From an uncultured Propionivibrio sp. (lineage in GTDB: Bacteria; Pseudomonadota; Gammaproteobacteria; Burkholderiales; Rhodocyclaceae): a stretch of 64,000 nt of DNA. The position numbers and the translations under genes are program-made. This document shows, one piece after another, positions 16,997 through 26,910 of the stretch. The stretch covers positions 744,001 to 808,000 of the forward strand of contig NZ_OY762656.1 in NCBI RefSeq assembly GCF_963666255.1, written 5' to 3'. The notes below the pieces were generated by a model. It was not told the origin of the DNA, searched no databases, and was given only the letters and a program-made list of their open reading frames with translations. Numbering within the stretch: position 1 is the stretch's first letter; each line of letters starts with the position of its first letter.

Positions 16997-17851
16997 ATGC
17001 GCGATTCGATACACAACTCGATGCGTTTCTCCGACCTCCTGCGTCCCCTCTTGCCGTCTTCTCCGCCCGGCGGTGTCATCGCGCTGGTCGGCGGCGGTGG
17101 CAAGACGACGGCGATGTTCGCGCTGGCCGAGGAATTTTCTGCCGACGGCCATGACGTGCTCATGACCACGACGACCCACATCGCCGACCCGCGCGACGAA
17201 CCAGGCCGCAACTTCGACCATCTCTGGCTCGATCCGGCGGCCATGGCAGACCTCGCGCACATACCCCAAGCCGCCGGCGGACGCGGACGCCGCTGCGTGC
17301 TCGCCAGCAGCGACGCCGCCGACGCCGGAAAGCTCAAGGGCATCGATCCGGAACAGCTGACGACGCTGCGGCATGCCTGGCCCTTCATCCTCGTCGAGGC
17401 CGACGGCGCCAAGCGCAAGCCAATCAAGGCACCAGCCGTCTATGAACCGGTGCTGCCGGAAACGGCCGATCTCGTCCTCGGCCTGATTGGCCTCGATGCC
17501 CTTGGCCGCCCTTGCAGCGCCGACACGGTTCACCGCCCCGAACACTTCAGCCAGGTCACTGGCTGTCCGCCCGGCGCGCCGATCGGACTCGATCACCTCG
17601 CCCGCCTCGCCACCTCGCCCGACGGGCTGTTCAAGCGGGTGCCGCCGGCGACGCCGCGCATCCTCGTCCTCAACAAGGCCGACCGCTGTCCGCTACCGCT
17701 GCCCGCGGTGCTCGACGCACTCGAGGACCCGGTATCACGCTGCGCCGAGCTGATCGTCATCACGACGCTCGCCGAAGGCGCACCCGAACGGCGGGTCCAT
17801 GCCCAGCGCCCCCTCGTCTGCTGCCATTTCCCCGGAGACCTCGCTTCATGA
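16997..17851 (+). CDS. yqeC: YqeC, selenium-dependent hydroxylase accessory protein
   Basis: A 284-residue P-loop protein of the YqeC family, known only as an accessory factor of selenium-dependent molybdenum hydroxylases. The nucleotide-binding loop GGGGKTT is at about residues 32-38, followed by MTTTTHIADP, LVEADGAKRKPIKAP and LNKADRCP, which are typical family blocks. The first ATG at 16997 and a second at 17021 are both possible starts. The stop overlaps the yqeB start as ATGA. Biochemical role is unknown; a part in selenium or cofactor handling is the usual proposal. Confidence 0.88.
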   Translation: MRDSIHNSMRFSDLLRPLLPSSPPGGVIALVGGGGKTTAMFALAEEFSADGHDVLMTTTTHIADPRDEPGRNFDHLWLDPAAMADLAHIPQAAGGRGRRCVLASSDAADAGKLKGIDPEQLTTLRHAWPFILVEADGAKRKPIKAPAVYEPVLPETADLVLGLIGLDALGRPCSADTVHRPEHFSQVTGCPPGAPIGLDHLARLATSPDGLFKRVPPATPRILVLNKADRCPLPLPAVLDALEDPVSRCAELIVITTLAEGAPERRVHAQRPLVCCHFPGDLAS

Positions 17852-18684
17852 AGCTTCTCAATCAACACACGATCGTCGTGCGCGGCGCCGGCGACCTCGC
17901 CACCGGCGTCATTGCCCGGCTCGTCCACGCCGGCTTTCGCGTCGTCGCGCTCGAATCGCCGACGCCGAGTGCCATCCGGCGCACCGTCTGCCTCTCCGAG
18001 GCGATGTACGAAGGACGCGCGCAGGTCGAGGACATCGAAGCGATCCGCGTCGACACGGTCGACGCCGCGCTGGCCCTGCTCGCCAGCGCCGGCCCGTCCG
18101 GCCCGGTGCCGGTGCTCGCAGACCCGAAAGCAGAGTCGCTGGCGGCAATCAAGCCACTGGCGCTCGTCGACGCCATCATCGCCAAGCGCAATCTCGACAC
18201 GCGTCGGGGCATGGCACCGATCGTCGTCGCGCTGGGCCCCGGCTTCGAGGCCGGTGTCGACGCCGACGCGGTGATCGAAACCAATCGCGGCCATCATCTC
18301 GGCCGCATCCTGCTGAGCGGCCAGGCAGAACCGAACACCGGCGTTCCCGGCATCATCGCCGGCGCCGGTCGCGAACGCGTACTCTACGCGCCGGTCGCCG
18401 GTGTCATCGAAAACCTGACGCAGATCGGCGATCAGGTCGAGGCCGACCAGGCAGTCCTCGCCGTCGTCGGCGACGCCGGTCGCGTGCTCGTCCGCTCGGC
18501 GCTCCAAGGCACGGTTCGCGGCCTTATCCGGCCGGGCTATCCGGCCCACGCCGGGCTCAAGGTCGCCGACGTCGACCCGCGCTGCGTTCGCGAGCATTGC
18601 CACACGATTTCGGACAAGGCGCGCGCGCTCGGCGGCGGCGTTCTCGAAGCCGTGCTCATGCTGGCGGGCCGCATCGGTGCCTGA
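17848..18684 (+). CDS. yqeB: YqeB (EF2563 family), selenium-dependent molybdenum hydroxylase maturation protein
   Basis: A 278-residue YqeB/EF2563-type protein. It starts with VVRGAGDLATGVIARL, a Rossmann-like GxGxxxxG, then RRTVCLSEAMYEG and the block PGFEAGVDADAVIETNRGH. The C-terminal half, GVIENLTQIGDQVEADQ, resembles a biotinyl/lipoyl-like hairpin. In genome surveys this family marks organisms with orphan SelD and selenium-dependent Mo hydroxylases. ATG at 17848 overlaps the yqeC stop. Function at the molecular level is unproven; insertion of labile selenium is the standing proposal. Confidence 0.88.
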   Translation: MKLLNQHTIVVRGAGDLATGVIARLVHAGFRVVALESPTPSAIRRTVCLSEAMYEGRAQVEDIEAIRVDTVDAALALLASAGPSGPVPVLADPKAESLAAIKPLALVDAIIAKRNLDTRRGMAPIVVALGPGFEAGVDADAVIETNRGHHLGRILLSGQAEPNTGVPGIIAGAGRERVLYAPVAGVIENLTQIGDQVEADQAVLAVVGDAGRVLVRSALQGTVRGLIRPGYPAHAGLKVADVDPRCVREHCHTISDKARALGGGVLEAVLMLAGRIGA

Positions 18685-18722
18685 GATTCGGGCTGAAATT
18701 CGTGCCTGAGATCAGAACCCGG

Positions 18723-19322
18723 ATGATCGTTGGCATCCTGCTTGCTGCCGGTGCCGGACGCCGTTTCGGCGGCGACAAGCTGCTCGCCAAAGTGGCCGAC
18801 GGGCTGTGCGTCGCCGAGTTGTCGGCCGCGCGTCTCGCCCCCACCGTCGACCGGTTGATTGCCGTCGTTCGCCCCGGCAACGACGCACTGGCCGAGCGGC
18901 TCGCGCAAGCGGGGGCAGAGGTTATGCCCTGCCCCACGGCGCACGAAGGCATGGGCGCCAGTCTCGCTTTCGGTGTGCGGCAGGCGCCCGACGCGGACGG
19001 CTGGCTGATCGCGCTCGCCGACATGCCGCTCGTCGCCACCGACGACATCCGGCGCGTGGCCGACGCATTGCGCGCCGGCGCCGCCATCGCGCTGCCGGTT
19101 GCCGGTGACCGGCGCGGCCATCCGGTCGGCTTTTCGCGACATTTTTTTGACGAACTGACGGCGCTCGGCGGCGATGCCGGCGCCCGCGCGCTGCTGCAGC
19201 GACACGCGGCAGCGATCACGCCGGTGCCGGTTGCCGATGCTGGCACCTGGCTCGACCTCGACACCGCCGACGATCTCGCGGCCTTACGCCAACAGGCTAG
19301 CGCTCAATCCCCGAAAAAATGA
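18723..19322 (+). CDS. mocA: MocA/YgfJ-like molybdenum cofactor cytidylyltransferase
   Basis: A 199-residue MobA-like nucleotidyltransferase that adds CMP to molybdopterin, making the cytosine dinucleotide form used by hydroxylases. The signature LAAGAGRRFGGDK opens the protein, and ALADMPLVATDDI and HPVGFSRHFF follow. I chose the ATG at 18723 because the nucleotide-binding loop begins within five residues of it; a GTG at 18702 would add seven residues. The 3' end overlaps the convergent PLP gene by 26 bases. It is the last gene of the maturation run. Confidence 0.88.
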   Translation: MIVGILLAAGAGRRFGGDKLLAKVADGLCVAELSAARLAPTVDRLIAVVRPGNDALAERLAQAGAEVMPCPTAHEGMGASLAFGVRQAPDADGWLIALADMPLVATDDIRRVADALRAGAAIALPVAGDRRGHPVGFSRHFFDELTALGGDAGARALLQRHAAAITPVPVADAGTWLDLDTADDLAALRQQASAQSPKK

Positions 19323-20586
19323 TGACAGCATCGCCGCTGGCCGGTGGCGCCGCGATCAGGCCGGCCAGTCCGGCCGTCCCGGTCGCCGACGCGCGGATGC
19401 CGGTCGTCGCCACGCCGACTTCATGGGCGCGCTGCAACACCGTTTCGACCGCCACCACCGGCGCCCCGCCGGATGCGCGCATCGCCGAGACGATCTCGAA
19501 CCAGTCATAAGTCTCGTCGTCGAGAATGCCGCTGGCAACGCTGCTCGGCGCATTTTCCCAGGCCCACATGAACTGCGAGCGCCGCTGCGCCGCCGATTTT
19601 GGATCGCCGCTAGACAGTTGCGCCCAGGCACGCGCCAGCGGCGCACAGGCAGCGGTCTGGACAGCCATCAGGCGCGGCACGGCCGGCACCAGGTCCTGAC
19701 GCGCTGCCAGCGCGAAGCCTTGCGCCAGCCCGCTGGCCAGCGCTCCGCCGCCGATCTGGACATAGAGCGACCCGGGCTGCGCGCCTGTCGCCGCGAAAGT
19801 CTCGGCCATTTCCAGCGCCAGCGTGCGTCCGCCCTCGATCGCCAGGCCGTTCTCGGTCCCCTGCACACCGAACGGAATCGCCCCGGCCGCCACCGCTTCG
19901 CGGAAGCGCAGGAAACACGGATCGCCGCGTTCGCCGGCACGACGTTCGCACAGCGTGATCGTCGCGCCGAGTTCGGTCAGCCGGCGCACGACAGAAGGAC
20001 TCGCGTCGGGCGGAATGAAAACATCGAGCGGCCATTCGGCGGCGCGCGCAATCACCGCCGCCGCCAGCGCGGCATTGCCGCAGGAAGCGATGGCCAGGCG
20101 CCGCGACGACAGCGCGTCGCCGGCCGGCAGACGCGCCGCCTCGAGGACAAGCAGGTAGAGCATGACGCCCATCAAATGCCGCGCCTTGTGCGAGCCCGCG
20201 ACATTACCGGTCTCGTCCTTGACCCAGAGGCGGCCGGAAAAACCAATCGCTTGCGCCAGCCGCGCCTGCTCGCGCAAGGGCGTCAGGCGGAAACCGGTGC
20301 CGTCGGCGGCGATCAGTGCGGCGTCAAGACGGCCGGCAATCTCCGTCCAGACTTCATCCGACAGCCCGGCGCGACGCGCCAGCCGATACGGCGAGAGGAA
20401 ACGGCGATAGCGCACGAAAGGATCGTCGCTCGCCGTATCGATGCCGACAGCATCGGCATCGACCGGTAGCAGCAGGTGATCGATATCGCGGCCATCATCG
20501 GCGTTGGGACAGCGGAACGGCAGGCTGAGCGCGGCATCGACGCGCGCGCCGCAGCCATGACAGACGAATTGCCCGTCGTCGCTCAT
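19297..20586 (-). CDS. Fold-type II PLP enzyme, threonine synthase-like, unknown substrate
   Basis: A 429-residue pyridoxal-phosphate enzyme of the tryptophan synthase beta superfamily. The PLP lysine is Lys134 in [14 protein letters not shown], with a phosphate-binding SCGNAALA and a glycine loop [11 protein letters not shown]. The N-terminus carries a short Cys motif CHGCG plus Cys26, a rudimentary zinc-ribbon-like start seen in some threonine synthase homologues. ATG at 20586 overlaps the upstream PLP gene stop as ATGA, so the two are coupled. In E. coli the equivalent cluster encodes diaminopropionate ammonia-lyase (YgeX), also fold-type II; this gene could fill a similar elimination step, but that is inference. 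Biosynthetic threonine synthase is less likely in this setting. Confidence 0.72.
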   Translation of the reverse strand: MSDDGQFVCHGCGARVDAALSLPFRCPNADDGRDIDHLLLPVDADAVGIDTASDDPFVRYRRFLSPYRLARRAGLSDEVWTEIAGRLDAALIAADGTGFRLTPLREQARLAQAIGFSGRLWVKDETGNVAGSHKARHLMGVMLYLLVLEAARLPAGDALSSRRLAIASCGNAALAAAVIARAAEWPLDVFIPPDASPSVVRRLTELGATITLCERRAGERGDPCFLRFREAVAAGAIPFGVQGTENGLAIEGGRTLALEMAETFAATGAQPGSLYVQIGGGALASGLAQGFALAARQDLVPAVPRLMAVQTAACAPLARAWAQLSSGDPKSAAQRRSQFMWAWENAPSSVASGILDDETYDWFEIVSAMRASGGAPVVAVETVLQRAHEVGVATTGIRASATGTAGLAGLIAAPPASGDAVIIFSGIER

Positions 20587-22076
20587 GCCTTGACGCCGGT
20601 ACGCGCATTGAATTCGGCGATCATCGCATCCCAGGCCGGCACGAGTTCCTGCAGGCCGTCCCAGAACGACTGCTTGGCACGCGCCGTGAAGTCCTCGAGC
20701 GACACGCCCTGCTGCTCGACCCAGGTGAAGTAGCCGAGGTTGAAGATGCGCTGCCGTTCGATATGCGTGAGTTCGAGCAGATGGTCGGTGGTCGTCGCCG
20801 CCAGCGACTGGCCCCAGCACTCGCCGGCGTTGACCGCGTCGAAGCGGCCGCCGAAATAGCGCCGGATCGCCTTGTCGATCTCGCTGCCGTACATCGCCGC
20901 GCCGTCGGTCGCGACGGTGATGATCACGTCATCTTCGCCGAGACCGTAATAACGCGCCGTCTTGATTGCTGCCAGCATATTGCAGAGCGAGGACAAACCG
21001 AAATTGGACAGGCGCTCGACGAGAGCGGCATCGACGCCGCGCCGCTCAACGAGATACTTGCGCCCTTCCGGGGTATTGAAGAGCACCATCAGCTGGTCGG
21101 AGTGCTGATCGCTGACCGCGGCGATCATGTCGGTGTTCATGACGTTGTGGATGTAGGGCACGTGCTTGTCGCCGATACCCTGGATGTTGTGCTCGCCGAA
21201 ACCGTTGTTGAGCAGCGTCGGGCACTCGGCCGCCTCGACGGCGACGATGCGCGCGCCGAATTTTTCCTTGAGATGATCGCCGGCCGCCAGCGTGCCACCC
21301 GACCCCGAGGCCGACACGTAGGCGGCGAGCTTGGCGCCCGGCTTGCCCTGCGTCAGCGATTTGAACAGTGTTTCCAGCGCGGCACCGGTGCAGTTGCGGT
21401 GGACCAGGTAATTCCCGAACTCGCAGAACTGGTTGAAGATGATGTTGGCCGGATCGCGATCGAGCTCGGCGCAGGTGTCGTAGATTTCCTTGACGTTGCT
21501 CTCCGAGCCCGGCGTGCGGACGATGTCGGACGGATCGCTGACCCATTTGTCGAGCCAGTCGAAGCGCTCCTTGCTCATGTTCTCGGGCAGCACGGCCGTG
21601 CCGCGGCAACCGAGGATGCGCGAGATGGCGACGCCGCCGCGACAGTAGTTGCCGGTCGAGGGCCAGACGGCGCGGTGCTTGGTCGGGTCGAACTGGCCGG
21701 TAACGAGCCGTGGCACCAGGCAGCCATAGGCGGCCAGCACCTTGTGCGCATTGATCATCGGGAAGCGGTTGCCGAGCGCCAGCACGATGCGCGCCTTGAC
21801 GCCGGTCAGCGCCGGCGGCAGCTCGATATGCTCGGGCACGTCGGTGAGGCCGGTGCGCGCGCCGTCGTTGAACCAATGGACGCGGAAGAGGTTGAGCGGA
21901 TGCGGGCTGTCCGGGCTGACGTCCTTCAGCTTTTCCCGGATGCTCGCCGGGATCGTGGACGGGTCCTTGAGCTGGCCGATCGTCGGCAGCAGCACGCCGG
22001 CTTCCTTGAAGCGGGCGATCGTATTTTCATAAACCGCGGTGTCGACCACGGTGCGTTCCAGTCCCAGACGAGCCAT
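20583..22076 (-). CDS. Fold-type II PLP enzyme, cysteine synthase-like, unknown substrate
   Basis: A 497-residue PLP enzyme. The probable PLP lysine is Lys112 in [11 protein letters not shown], followed by [10 protein letters not shown] (the substrate loop, compare SGNTG of cysteine synthase) and the phosphate loop GSGGT at about 258-262. It is longer than O-acetylserine sulfhydrylase and carries an extra C-terminal region rich in aromatic residues. A strong GGAAGG ribosome-binding site precedes ATG at 22076. It leads a two-gene operon with the next PLP enzyme and is divergent from the ABC importer. I do not recognise a characterised homologue. A beta-elimination on an amino acid such as a diamino or ureido acid fits the context. 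Confidence 0.72.
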   Translation of the reverse strand: MARLGLERTVVDTAVYENTIARFKEAGVLLPTIGQLKDPSTIPASIREKLKDVSPDSPHPLNLFRVHWFNDGARTGLTDVPEHIELPPALTGVKARIVLALGNRFPMINAHKVLAAYGCLVPRLVTGQFDPTKHRAVWPSTGNYCRGGVAISRILGCRGTAVLPENMSKERFDWLDKWVSDPSDIVRTPGSESNVKEIYDTCAELDRDPANIIFNQFCEFGNYLVHRNCTGAALETLFKSLTQGKPGAKLAAYVSASGSGGTLAAGDHLKEKFGARIVAVEAAECPTLLNNGFGEHNIQGIGDKHVPYIHNVMNTDMIAAVSDQHSDQLMVLFNTPEGRKYLVERRGVDAALVERLSNFGLSSLCNMLAAIKTARYYGLGEDDVIITVATDGAAMYGSEIDKAIRRYFGGRFDAVNAGECWGQSLAATTTDHLLELTHIERQRIFNLGYFTWVEQQGVSLEDFTARAKQSFWDGLQELVPAWDAMIAEFNARTGVKA

Positions 22077-22423
22077 TGCAGCCTTCCTTCACAAAATGCG
22101 GCCAGCGCCGCCGTTAAACGACGATGAAAAAGTGTTTCGGTCAGAGGCGTATCCCGACCACCGTTCACAAGCGCGCCGGAACGGCCTTTGTCGACCAAGC
22201 GGAGCATCTCGCCCCAGCCCGGTGCAAAACCCCATTGCCCGGCATTTTCCACCAACGAATCATCGCATTAGATTGCCCATGATTGGTGCATGGTTATTCG
22301 TTTTTGCACCACTTTGGAACGAATTTTTTACGTTTGACATCGTTGAAAATTTCATTTTACAGTGTTTTCGACGGTCTGGAAGACAGACCGAATTTTTCCC
22401 CTTTTTCTCCTCTGGAGATTGCC
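22077..22423. other. 347-bp divergent control region between PLP operon and ABC importer
   Basis: No gene is supported here. It holds the importer promoter (22334-22361), a weaker dyad TGAAAAAGTGTTTCG (22125-22139) about 50 bp upstream of the PLP operon start, and an inverted pair GGTGCAAAA (22221) and TTTTGCACC (ending 22310) about 70 bp apart. The AT-rich stretch 22290-22365 contrasts with the surrounding GC-rich DNA. Confidence 0.6.
22334..22361 (+). promoter_or_regulatory. Importer promoter with operator-like dyad (site C)
   Basis: A perfect -35 TTGACA (22334-22339) is followed after 4 bp by TGAAAATTTCATTTTA (22344-22359), which overlaps a -10-like TTTACA (22356-22361). The layout matches position for position the promoter at 27955. 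The dyad is degenerate compared with site A. Confidence 0.6.
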
Positions 22424-23995
22424 ATGCGCCTGCCCCTCTCGTTCCGCGCCCGCCCGCTTGCCGCCGCCCTTTTTCCGCTTGCCGCCCTCGCCGCCCAGGC
22501 CGGTTTTGCCAGCACTCTGCACATGATCCCGCAGGGCGATCTGAAGATTCTCGACCCGATCCAGAACCCCTCGTACATCACCCGAAACCACGGTTACATG
22601 ATCTACGATACGCTGTTCGCGCAAAATGCGAAGGGCATTATCAAGCCGCAGATGGTCGATAGCTGGAAAGTATCGGCCGACAAGAAGACCTGGAGCTTCA
22701 AACTGCGCGACGGACTCAAGTGGAGCGATGGCACGCCGGTCACCGCCGCCGACTGCGTCGCCTCGCTCAAGCGCTGGGGCGCCCGCGACGTCTCGGGCCG
22801 GCTGCTCTTCGCCGCGGTCGGCGAGATCAAGGCGAGCGACGCCGCCAACTTCACGATCGTGCTCAAGTCGGCTTTCGGCCCCGTGCTCGAAATGCTCGGC
22901 AAGCCCTCGTCGAACGTCCCCTTCATGATGCCCGAACGCGTCGCCGCGACAGACCCGAACGAGCAGATCAAGGATACCGTGGGCTCCGGCCCCTTCATCT
23001 TCAAGCGCGACGAGTGGGTGCCGGGCAGCAAGGTCGTCTACGTCAAGAATCCGAATTACGTGCCGCGCAAGGAACCGGCCGACGGACTCGCCGGCGGCAA
23101 GGTCGTCAAGGTCGACCGCGTCGAATGGAACTACATCCCCGACCAGAACACCGCGCTCGCCGCCTTCAAGAAAGGCGAGATGGACATCTACGAACTGCCG
23201 CCGGCCGACTTCATCCCGGTGCTCTCCGCCGATGCCTCGATCAAGCTCGCCACCGACCCGCTCGGCGACCAGGGCTGGCTGCGTCCGAACCATCTGGCGG
23301 CGCCCTTCGACAATCCGAAAGCCCGGCAAGCGCTGTACTACCTCGTGAACCAGGGCGAATACATGGCCGCTGCCGGCTTCCCCGAAGCCTACCGGCACAA
23401 GCCCTGCATGGCCTACTTCATGTGCGGCAGCGTCAACGAATCGTTCGCCGGCTCGGCGCCGTATGCCGGCGGCAAGGATATCGAAAAAGCCAAAAAGCTC
23501 CTGCAGGAAGCCGGCTACAAGGGCGAGAAGATCGTCGTGCTGACGCCCTCGGAGCCACCGGTACAGGCCGCCGCTGCCATGGTCACGGTGCAGAACCTCA
23601 AGAAGGCCGGCGTCAACGTCGACGCGCAGGCGATGGACTGGAGCACGCTGCTCGCCCGCCGCGCCAAGAAAGACGGCTGGCATATCTTCCACACCTATTC
23701 GGTCGGTACCGATGTCTTCTCGCCGGCGGTCAATGCCTACGCCCAGGCCAACTGCGAGAAGGCGCCGTCGGGCTGGCCGTGCGACGCCAAGCTTGAGCAA
23801 TTGCGCGCCGCCTGGGTGGCCGAAGGCGATGCCGCCAAGCGCAAGAAGATTACCGACGAGTTGCAGGCGCGCATGTACGAGGTCGTGCCCTATGTGAACT
23901 TCGGCCAGTTCTTCCAGCCGATGGCCTATCGCACGAATCTCACCGGCGTGCTCAGCGTCGGCGTGCCGGTGATGTGGAATATCGAGAAGAAATGA
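22424..23995 (+). CDS. Peptide/opine-type ABC transporter substrate-binding protein (DppA-like)
   Basis: A 523-residue periplasmic solute-binding protein of family 5 (SBP_bac_5). The signal peptide is the first 30 residues or so, ending near AGFAS. Family blocks include DGLKWSDGTPVTAAD and GSGPFIFKRDEW. Start 22424 is preceded by a TGGAG ribosome-binding site. It is followed by two permeases and two ATPases, forming a complete importer. Family members carry dipeptides, oligopeptides, nickel or other amides, so the ligand is open; the neighbouring carbamoylase and aminoacylase genes suggest N-substituted amino acids or peptides. Confidence 0.88.
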   Translation: MRLPLSFRARPLAAALFPLAALAAQAGFASTLHMIPQGDLKILDPIQNPSYITRNHGYMIYDTLFAQNAKGIIKPQMVDSWKVSADKKTWSFKLRDGLKWSDGTPVTAADCVASLKRWGARDVSGRLLFAAVGEIKASDAANFTIVLKSAFGPVLEMLGKPSSNVPFMMPERVAATDPNEQIKDTVGSGPFIFKRDEWVPGSKVVYVKNPNYVPRKEPADGLAGGKVVKVDRVEWNYIPDQNTALAAFKKGEMDIYELPPADFIPVLSADASIKLATDPLGDQGWLRPNHLAAPFDNPKARQALYYLVNQGEYMAAAGFPEAYRHKPCMAYFMCGSVNESFAGSAPYAGGKDIEKAKKLLQEAGYKGEKIVVLTPSEPPVQAAAAMVTVQNLKKAGVNVDAQAMDWSTLLARRAKKDGWHIFHTYSVGTDVFSPAVNAYAQANCEKAPSGWPCDAKLEQLRAAWVAEGDAAKRKKITDELQARMYEVVPYVNFGQFFQPMAYRTNLTGVLSVGVPVMWNIEKK

Positions 23996-24056
23996 ACCCC
24001 CGCCGGGCCGGCGCTTTTGCCTTCACGCCGACCGGCCCGGTCATCCTCCTGTCATC

Positions 24057-24995
24057 ATGAACTATCTGCTCAGGCGCTTGCTGGCCGTCATCCCGGTATT
24101 GGCCGTCGTCGCCGTCATCGTCTTCCTGCTCCTGCGCCTCGCCCCCGGCGATCCCGCCGTCATCATCGCCGGCGACACGGCGAGCGCCGAGGATATCGAA
24201 CACATCCGCCAGACACTCGGCCTCAACCGGCCGGTGGTCGAGCAGTTCGTCAGCTGGATCGGCCAGATCCTGCGCGGCGATCTCGGCAACTCGGTGTTCA
24301 CCGGCATGCCGGTCGCCGAGATGATCCGCCAGCGTGTCGAGCCAACCCTGTGGATTTCGGCGCTGACCATGGCCTTCGCCGTCGTCTTCGCCGTACCGAT
24401 GGGCATCATCGCTGCCTGGAAGGCCGGCACCTGGGTCGATCGTGCCGTCTCCGGACTCGCCGTCGCGGCCTTCTCGCTGCCGGTGTTCGTCATCGGTTAC
24501 GGCTTGGTCTACGGTTTCTCGACCCAGCTCGACTGGTTCCCGGTGCAGGGCTTCAAGAGCCTCTCGGACGGCTTCATTCCCTTCATCCACCACCTTGCCC
24601 TGCCGGTCGTCAGCGGCGGACTGATCTACATGGCCTTGCTGGCGCGGATGACGCGCTCGACGATGCTGGAAGTGCTGGCCCAGGACTACATCCGTACCGC
24701 GCGCGCCAAGGGCCTCTCGTCGCAGCGCCTGTTGCTGCGCCACGCGCTCAAGAACGCCGCGGTGCCGATCGTCACGACCATCGGTCTCGGCATCGCCATG
24801 CTGCTTTCCGGCGTCATCGTCACCGAGAGCGTCTTCGCCATCCCCGGCATCGGCCGCCTCACCGTCGACTCGATCCTGCGCCGCGACTACCCGGTGATCC
24901 AGGGCATCGTGCTGGTGACGGCTACGGCCTATGTCCTTATCAACCTGATCACCGACCTGCTCTACGGTCTGTTCGATCCGCGCATCCGCTACTGA
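24057..24995 (+). CDS. ABC transporter permease, DppB-like
   Basis: A 312-residue inner-membrane permease with about six helices, the first at residues 8-28. It has the BPD_transp_1 domain and the EAA loop region ([22 protein letters not shown], split over residues around 215-235). It pairs with the DppC-like permease that follows after 17 bp. Part of the peptide-type importer. Confidence 0.9.
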   Translation: MNYLLRRLLAVIPVLAVVAVIVFLLLRLAPGDPAVIIAGDTASAEDIEHIRQTLGLNRPVVEQFVSWIGQILRGDLGNSVFTGMPVAEMIRQRVEPTLWISALTMAFAVVFAVPMGIIAAWKAGTWVDRAVSGLAVAAFSLPVFVIGYGLVYGFSTQLDWFPVQGFKSLSDGFIPFIHHLALPVVSGGLIYMALLARMTRSTMLEVLAQDYIRTARAKGLSSQRLLLRHALKNAAVPIVTTIGLGIAMLLSGVIVTESVFAIPGIGRLTVDSILRRDYPVIQGIVLVTATAYVLINLITDLLYGLFDPRIRY

Positions 24996-25012
24996 ACCGG
25001 AGACCGCCGCCC

Positions 25013-25900
25013 ATGGACAGCCCGATGATCGCCGCCCTCGAAGCCCGGCTCGAACGACAGCGCCGGCAGCCTCGTATTCTTGTCTTCGCCCGGCGCCATC
25101 CGGTGCTTGTCGCCGGTGCCGCGCTGCTCGCGACGATGGTGCTGCTGGCCCTGCTGGCACCCTGGCTGGCGCCGCACGACCCGACCGAAATGAACGTGCT
25201 GCAGCGCCTGAAACCGCCCTCGGCCGACTACCTGCTCGGCACCGACGCGCTCGGCCGCGACATCCTTTCGCGCACCCTCTACGGCGCGCGCGTCTCGCTG
25301 CTCGTCGGCGTCTCGGTCGCGCTCTTCTCGGCGCTGGTCGGACTCGGCATCGGCACCGTCGCCGGCTTCAACCGCGTTGCCGACCGCATCATCATGCGCA
25401 TCATGGACGGCATGATGGCGATTCCCGGCATCCTGCTCGCCGTCGCGCTGATGACGCTGATCCGCGCCAGCATCGCCACCGTCGTCATCGCCATCGCCAT
25501 GCCCGAGATCCCGCGCGTCGTCCGCCTCGTCCGCTCGCTCGTGCTGACGATCCGCGAGCAGCCCTACATCGAAGCCGCCCGCGCGATGGGAACGCGGCTG
25601 CCGATGATCCTGCTCCGCCACGTCATTCCCAACCTGCTGACGCCGCTGATCGTGCAGGCCAGTTTCATCTGGGCCTCGGCAATGATTTTCGAGGCCTACC
25701 TCTCCTTCCTCGGCGCCGGTACGCCGCCCGAGGTGCCGAGCTGGGGCAACATGATGGCCGAGGGCCGCTCGGTCGTTCAGCTCGCCTTCGGCATCATCCT
25801 GTATCCGGGCATTTTCCTCGGCCTCACCGTGCTCGCCGTCAATCTCGTCGGCGACGGCCTGCGCGACCTGCTCGACCCGCGTATCGGGAGAAAACTGTGA
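25013..25900 (+). CDS. ABC transporter permease, DppC-like
   Basis: A 295-residue second permease. The N-terminal cytoplasmic stretch leads into a helix near 33-52, then the DppC signature [20 protein letters not shown], a set of membrane helices and an EAA loop ([18 protein letters not shown]). The ATG at 25013 was chosen as it follows the dppB-like stop closely; longer in-frame readings would lie inside that gene. The stop overlaps the next start as GTGA. Confidence 0.9.
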   Translation: MDSPMIAALEARLERQRRQPRILVFARRHPVLVAGAALLATMVLLALLAPWLAPHDPTEMNVLQRLKPPSADYLLGTDALGRDILSRTLYGARVSLLVGVSVALFSALVGLGIGTVAGFNRVADRIIMRIMDGMMAIPGILLAVALMTLIRASIATVVIAIAMPEIPRVVRLVRSLVLTIREQPYIEAARAMGTRLPMILLRHVIPNLLTPLIVQASFIWASAMIFEAYLSFLGAGTPPEVPSWGNMMAEGRSVVQLAFGIILYPGIFLGLTVLAVNLVGDGLRDLLDPRIGRKL

Positions 25901-26910
25901 GCACCCCGATTCTCGAGATCGACGACCTGCGCATCGCCTTCGCCAGTCCCGACGGCATCGTCCGAGCGGTGGACGGCGTCTCCTGGCAGCTGAACGCCGG
26001 CGAAATGCTCGGCATCGTCGGCGAATCCGGCTGCGGCAAAAGCGTCACGGCGATGTCGATCCTGCGCCTCCTGCCCGGACCGCCGGCGATGTTCGCCAGC
26101 GGCGCCATCCGCTTTCGCGGCGAGGACCTGCTCGCCGCCAGCGAAGCGCGGATGCGGGCGCTGCGCGGCAATGCCATCTCGATGATCTTCCAGGACCCGA
26201 TGACCTCGCTCAATCCGGTGCTGACGATCGGAGAGCAGATTGCCGAAGTGCTGATCCTGCACCAGAAGCTGTCCAAACGTGCCGCCTGGACCCGCGCCGG
26301 CGAGATGCTCGATCTCGTCGGCATTCCCGACCCGGCCCGCCGCCTCACCGACTACCCGCACCAGTTCTCGGGCGGCATGCGCCAGCGGGCGATGATCGCG
26401 CTGGCGCTCGCCTGCAATCCGGCCGTGCTGATTGCCGACGAGCCGACCACCGCGCTCGACGTGACGATCCAGGCGCAGATCATGGAACTCCTTGCCCGGC
26501 TGCGCCGCGAGATGGGGACGGCGATCGTGCTGATCACCCACGATCTCGGCGTCGTCGCCGAATGCTGCGACCGCGTCGTCGTCATGTACGCCGGCACCAA
26601 GGTCGAGGAAGCCCGCGTCGATACGCTCTTCGCCCGCCCCAGCCACCCCTACACGCGCGGCCTGCTCGCCGCGATGCCCGAACTCGACACGCCAGGTGAC
26701 GCCAGCCATCGCCGTCTCGCCGAAATCCCGGGCATGGTGCCGTCGCTGAAACAGGCCGCCGTCGGCTGCCGTTTCGCGCCGCGTTGCGCCCTCGCCGACG
26801 AGCGTTGCCGGCAGACGATCCCGGCGCTCGTCCCCGCTGCCGGCGAACATGCGGACCATCTCGCCGCCTGTTTCCGCGCCCACGAACCCCTGCCAGGAAC
26901 CGTCGCATGA
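25897..26910 (+). CDS. ABC transporter ATP-binding protein, DppD-like
   Basis: A 337-residue ATPase with Walker A GESGCGKS, signature SGGMRQR, Walker [13 protein letters not shown] and the oligopeptide-transporter C-terminal domain with its Cys motif (CRFAPRC...C), which in this family can bind a [4Fe-4S] cluster. It starts with GTG at 25897, overlapping the upstream stop, with GGGAG as ribosome-binding site. It works as a heterodimer with the DppF-like ATPase. Confidence 0.9.
   Translation: MSTPILEIDDLRIAFASPDGIVRAVDGVSWQLNAGEMLGIVGESGCGKSVTAMSILRLLPGPPAMFASGAIRFRGEDLLAASEARMRALRGNAISMIFQDPMTSLNPVLTIGEQIAEVLILHQKLSKRAAWTRAGEMLDLVGIPDPARRLTDYPHQFSGGMRQRAMIALALACNPAVLIADEPTTALDVTIQAQIMELLARLRREMGTAIVLITHDLGVVAECCDRVVVMYAGTKVEEARVDTLFARPSHPYTRGLLAAMPELDTPGDASHRRLAEIPGMVPSLKQAAVGCRFAPRCALADERCRQTIPALVPAAGEHADHLAACFRAHEPLPGTVA

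Noticed and set aside
22221-22310. Inverted pair GGTGCAAAA/TTTTGCACC as an operator
   Set aside because: The arms are about 70 bp apart and the pair is not repeated before other operons; kept only as a remark.
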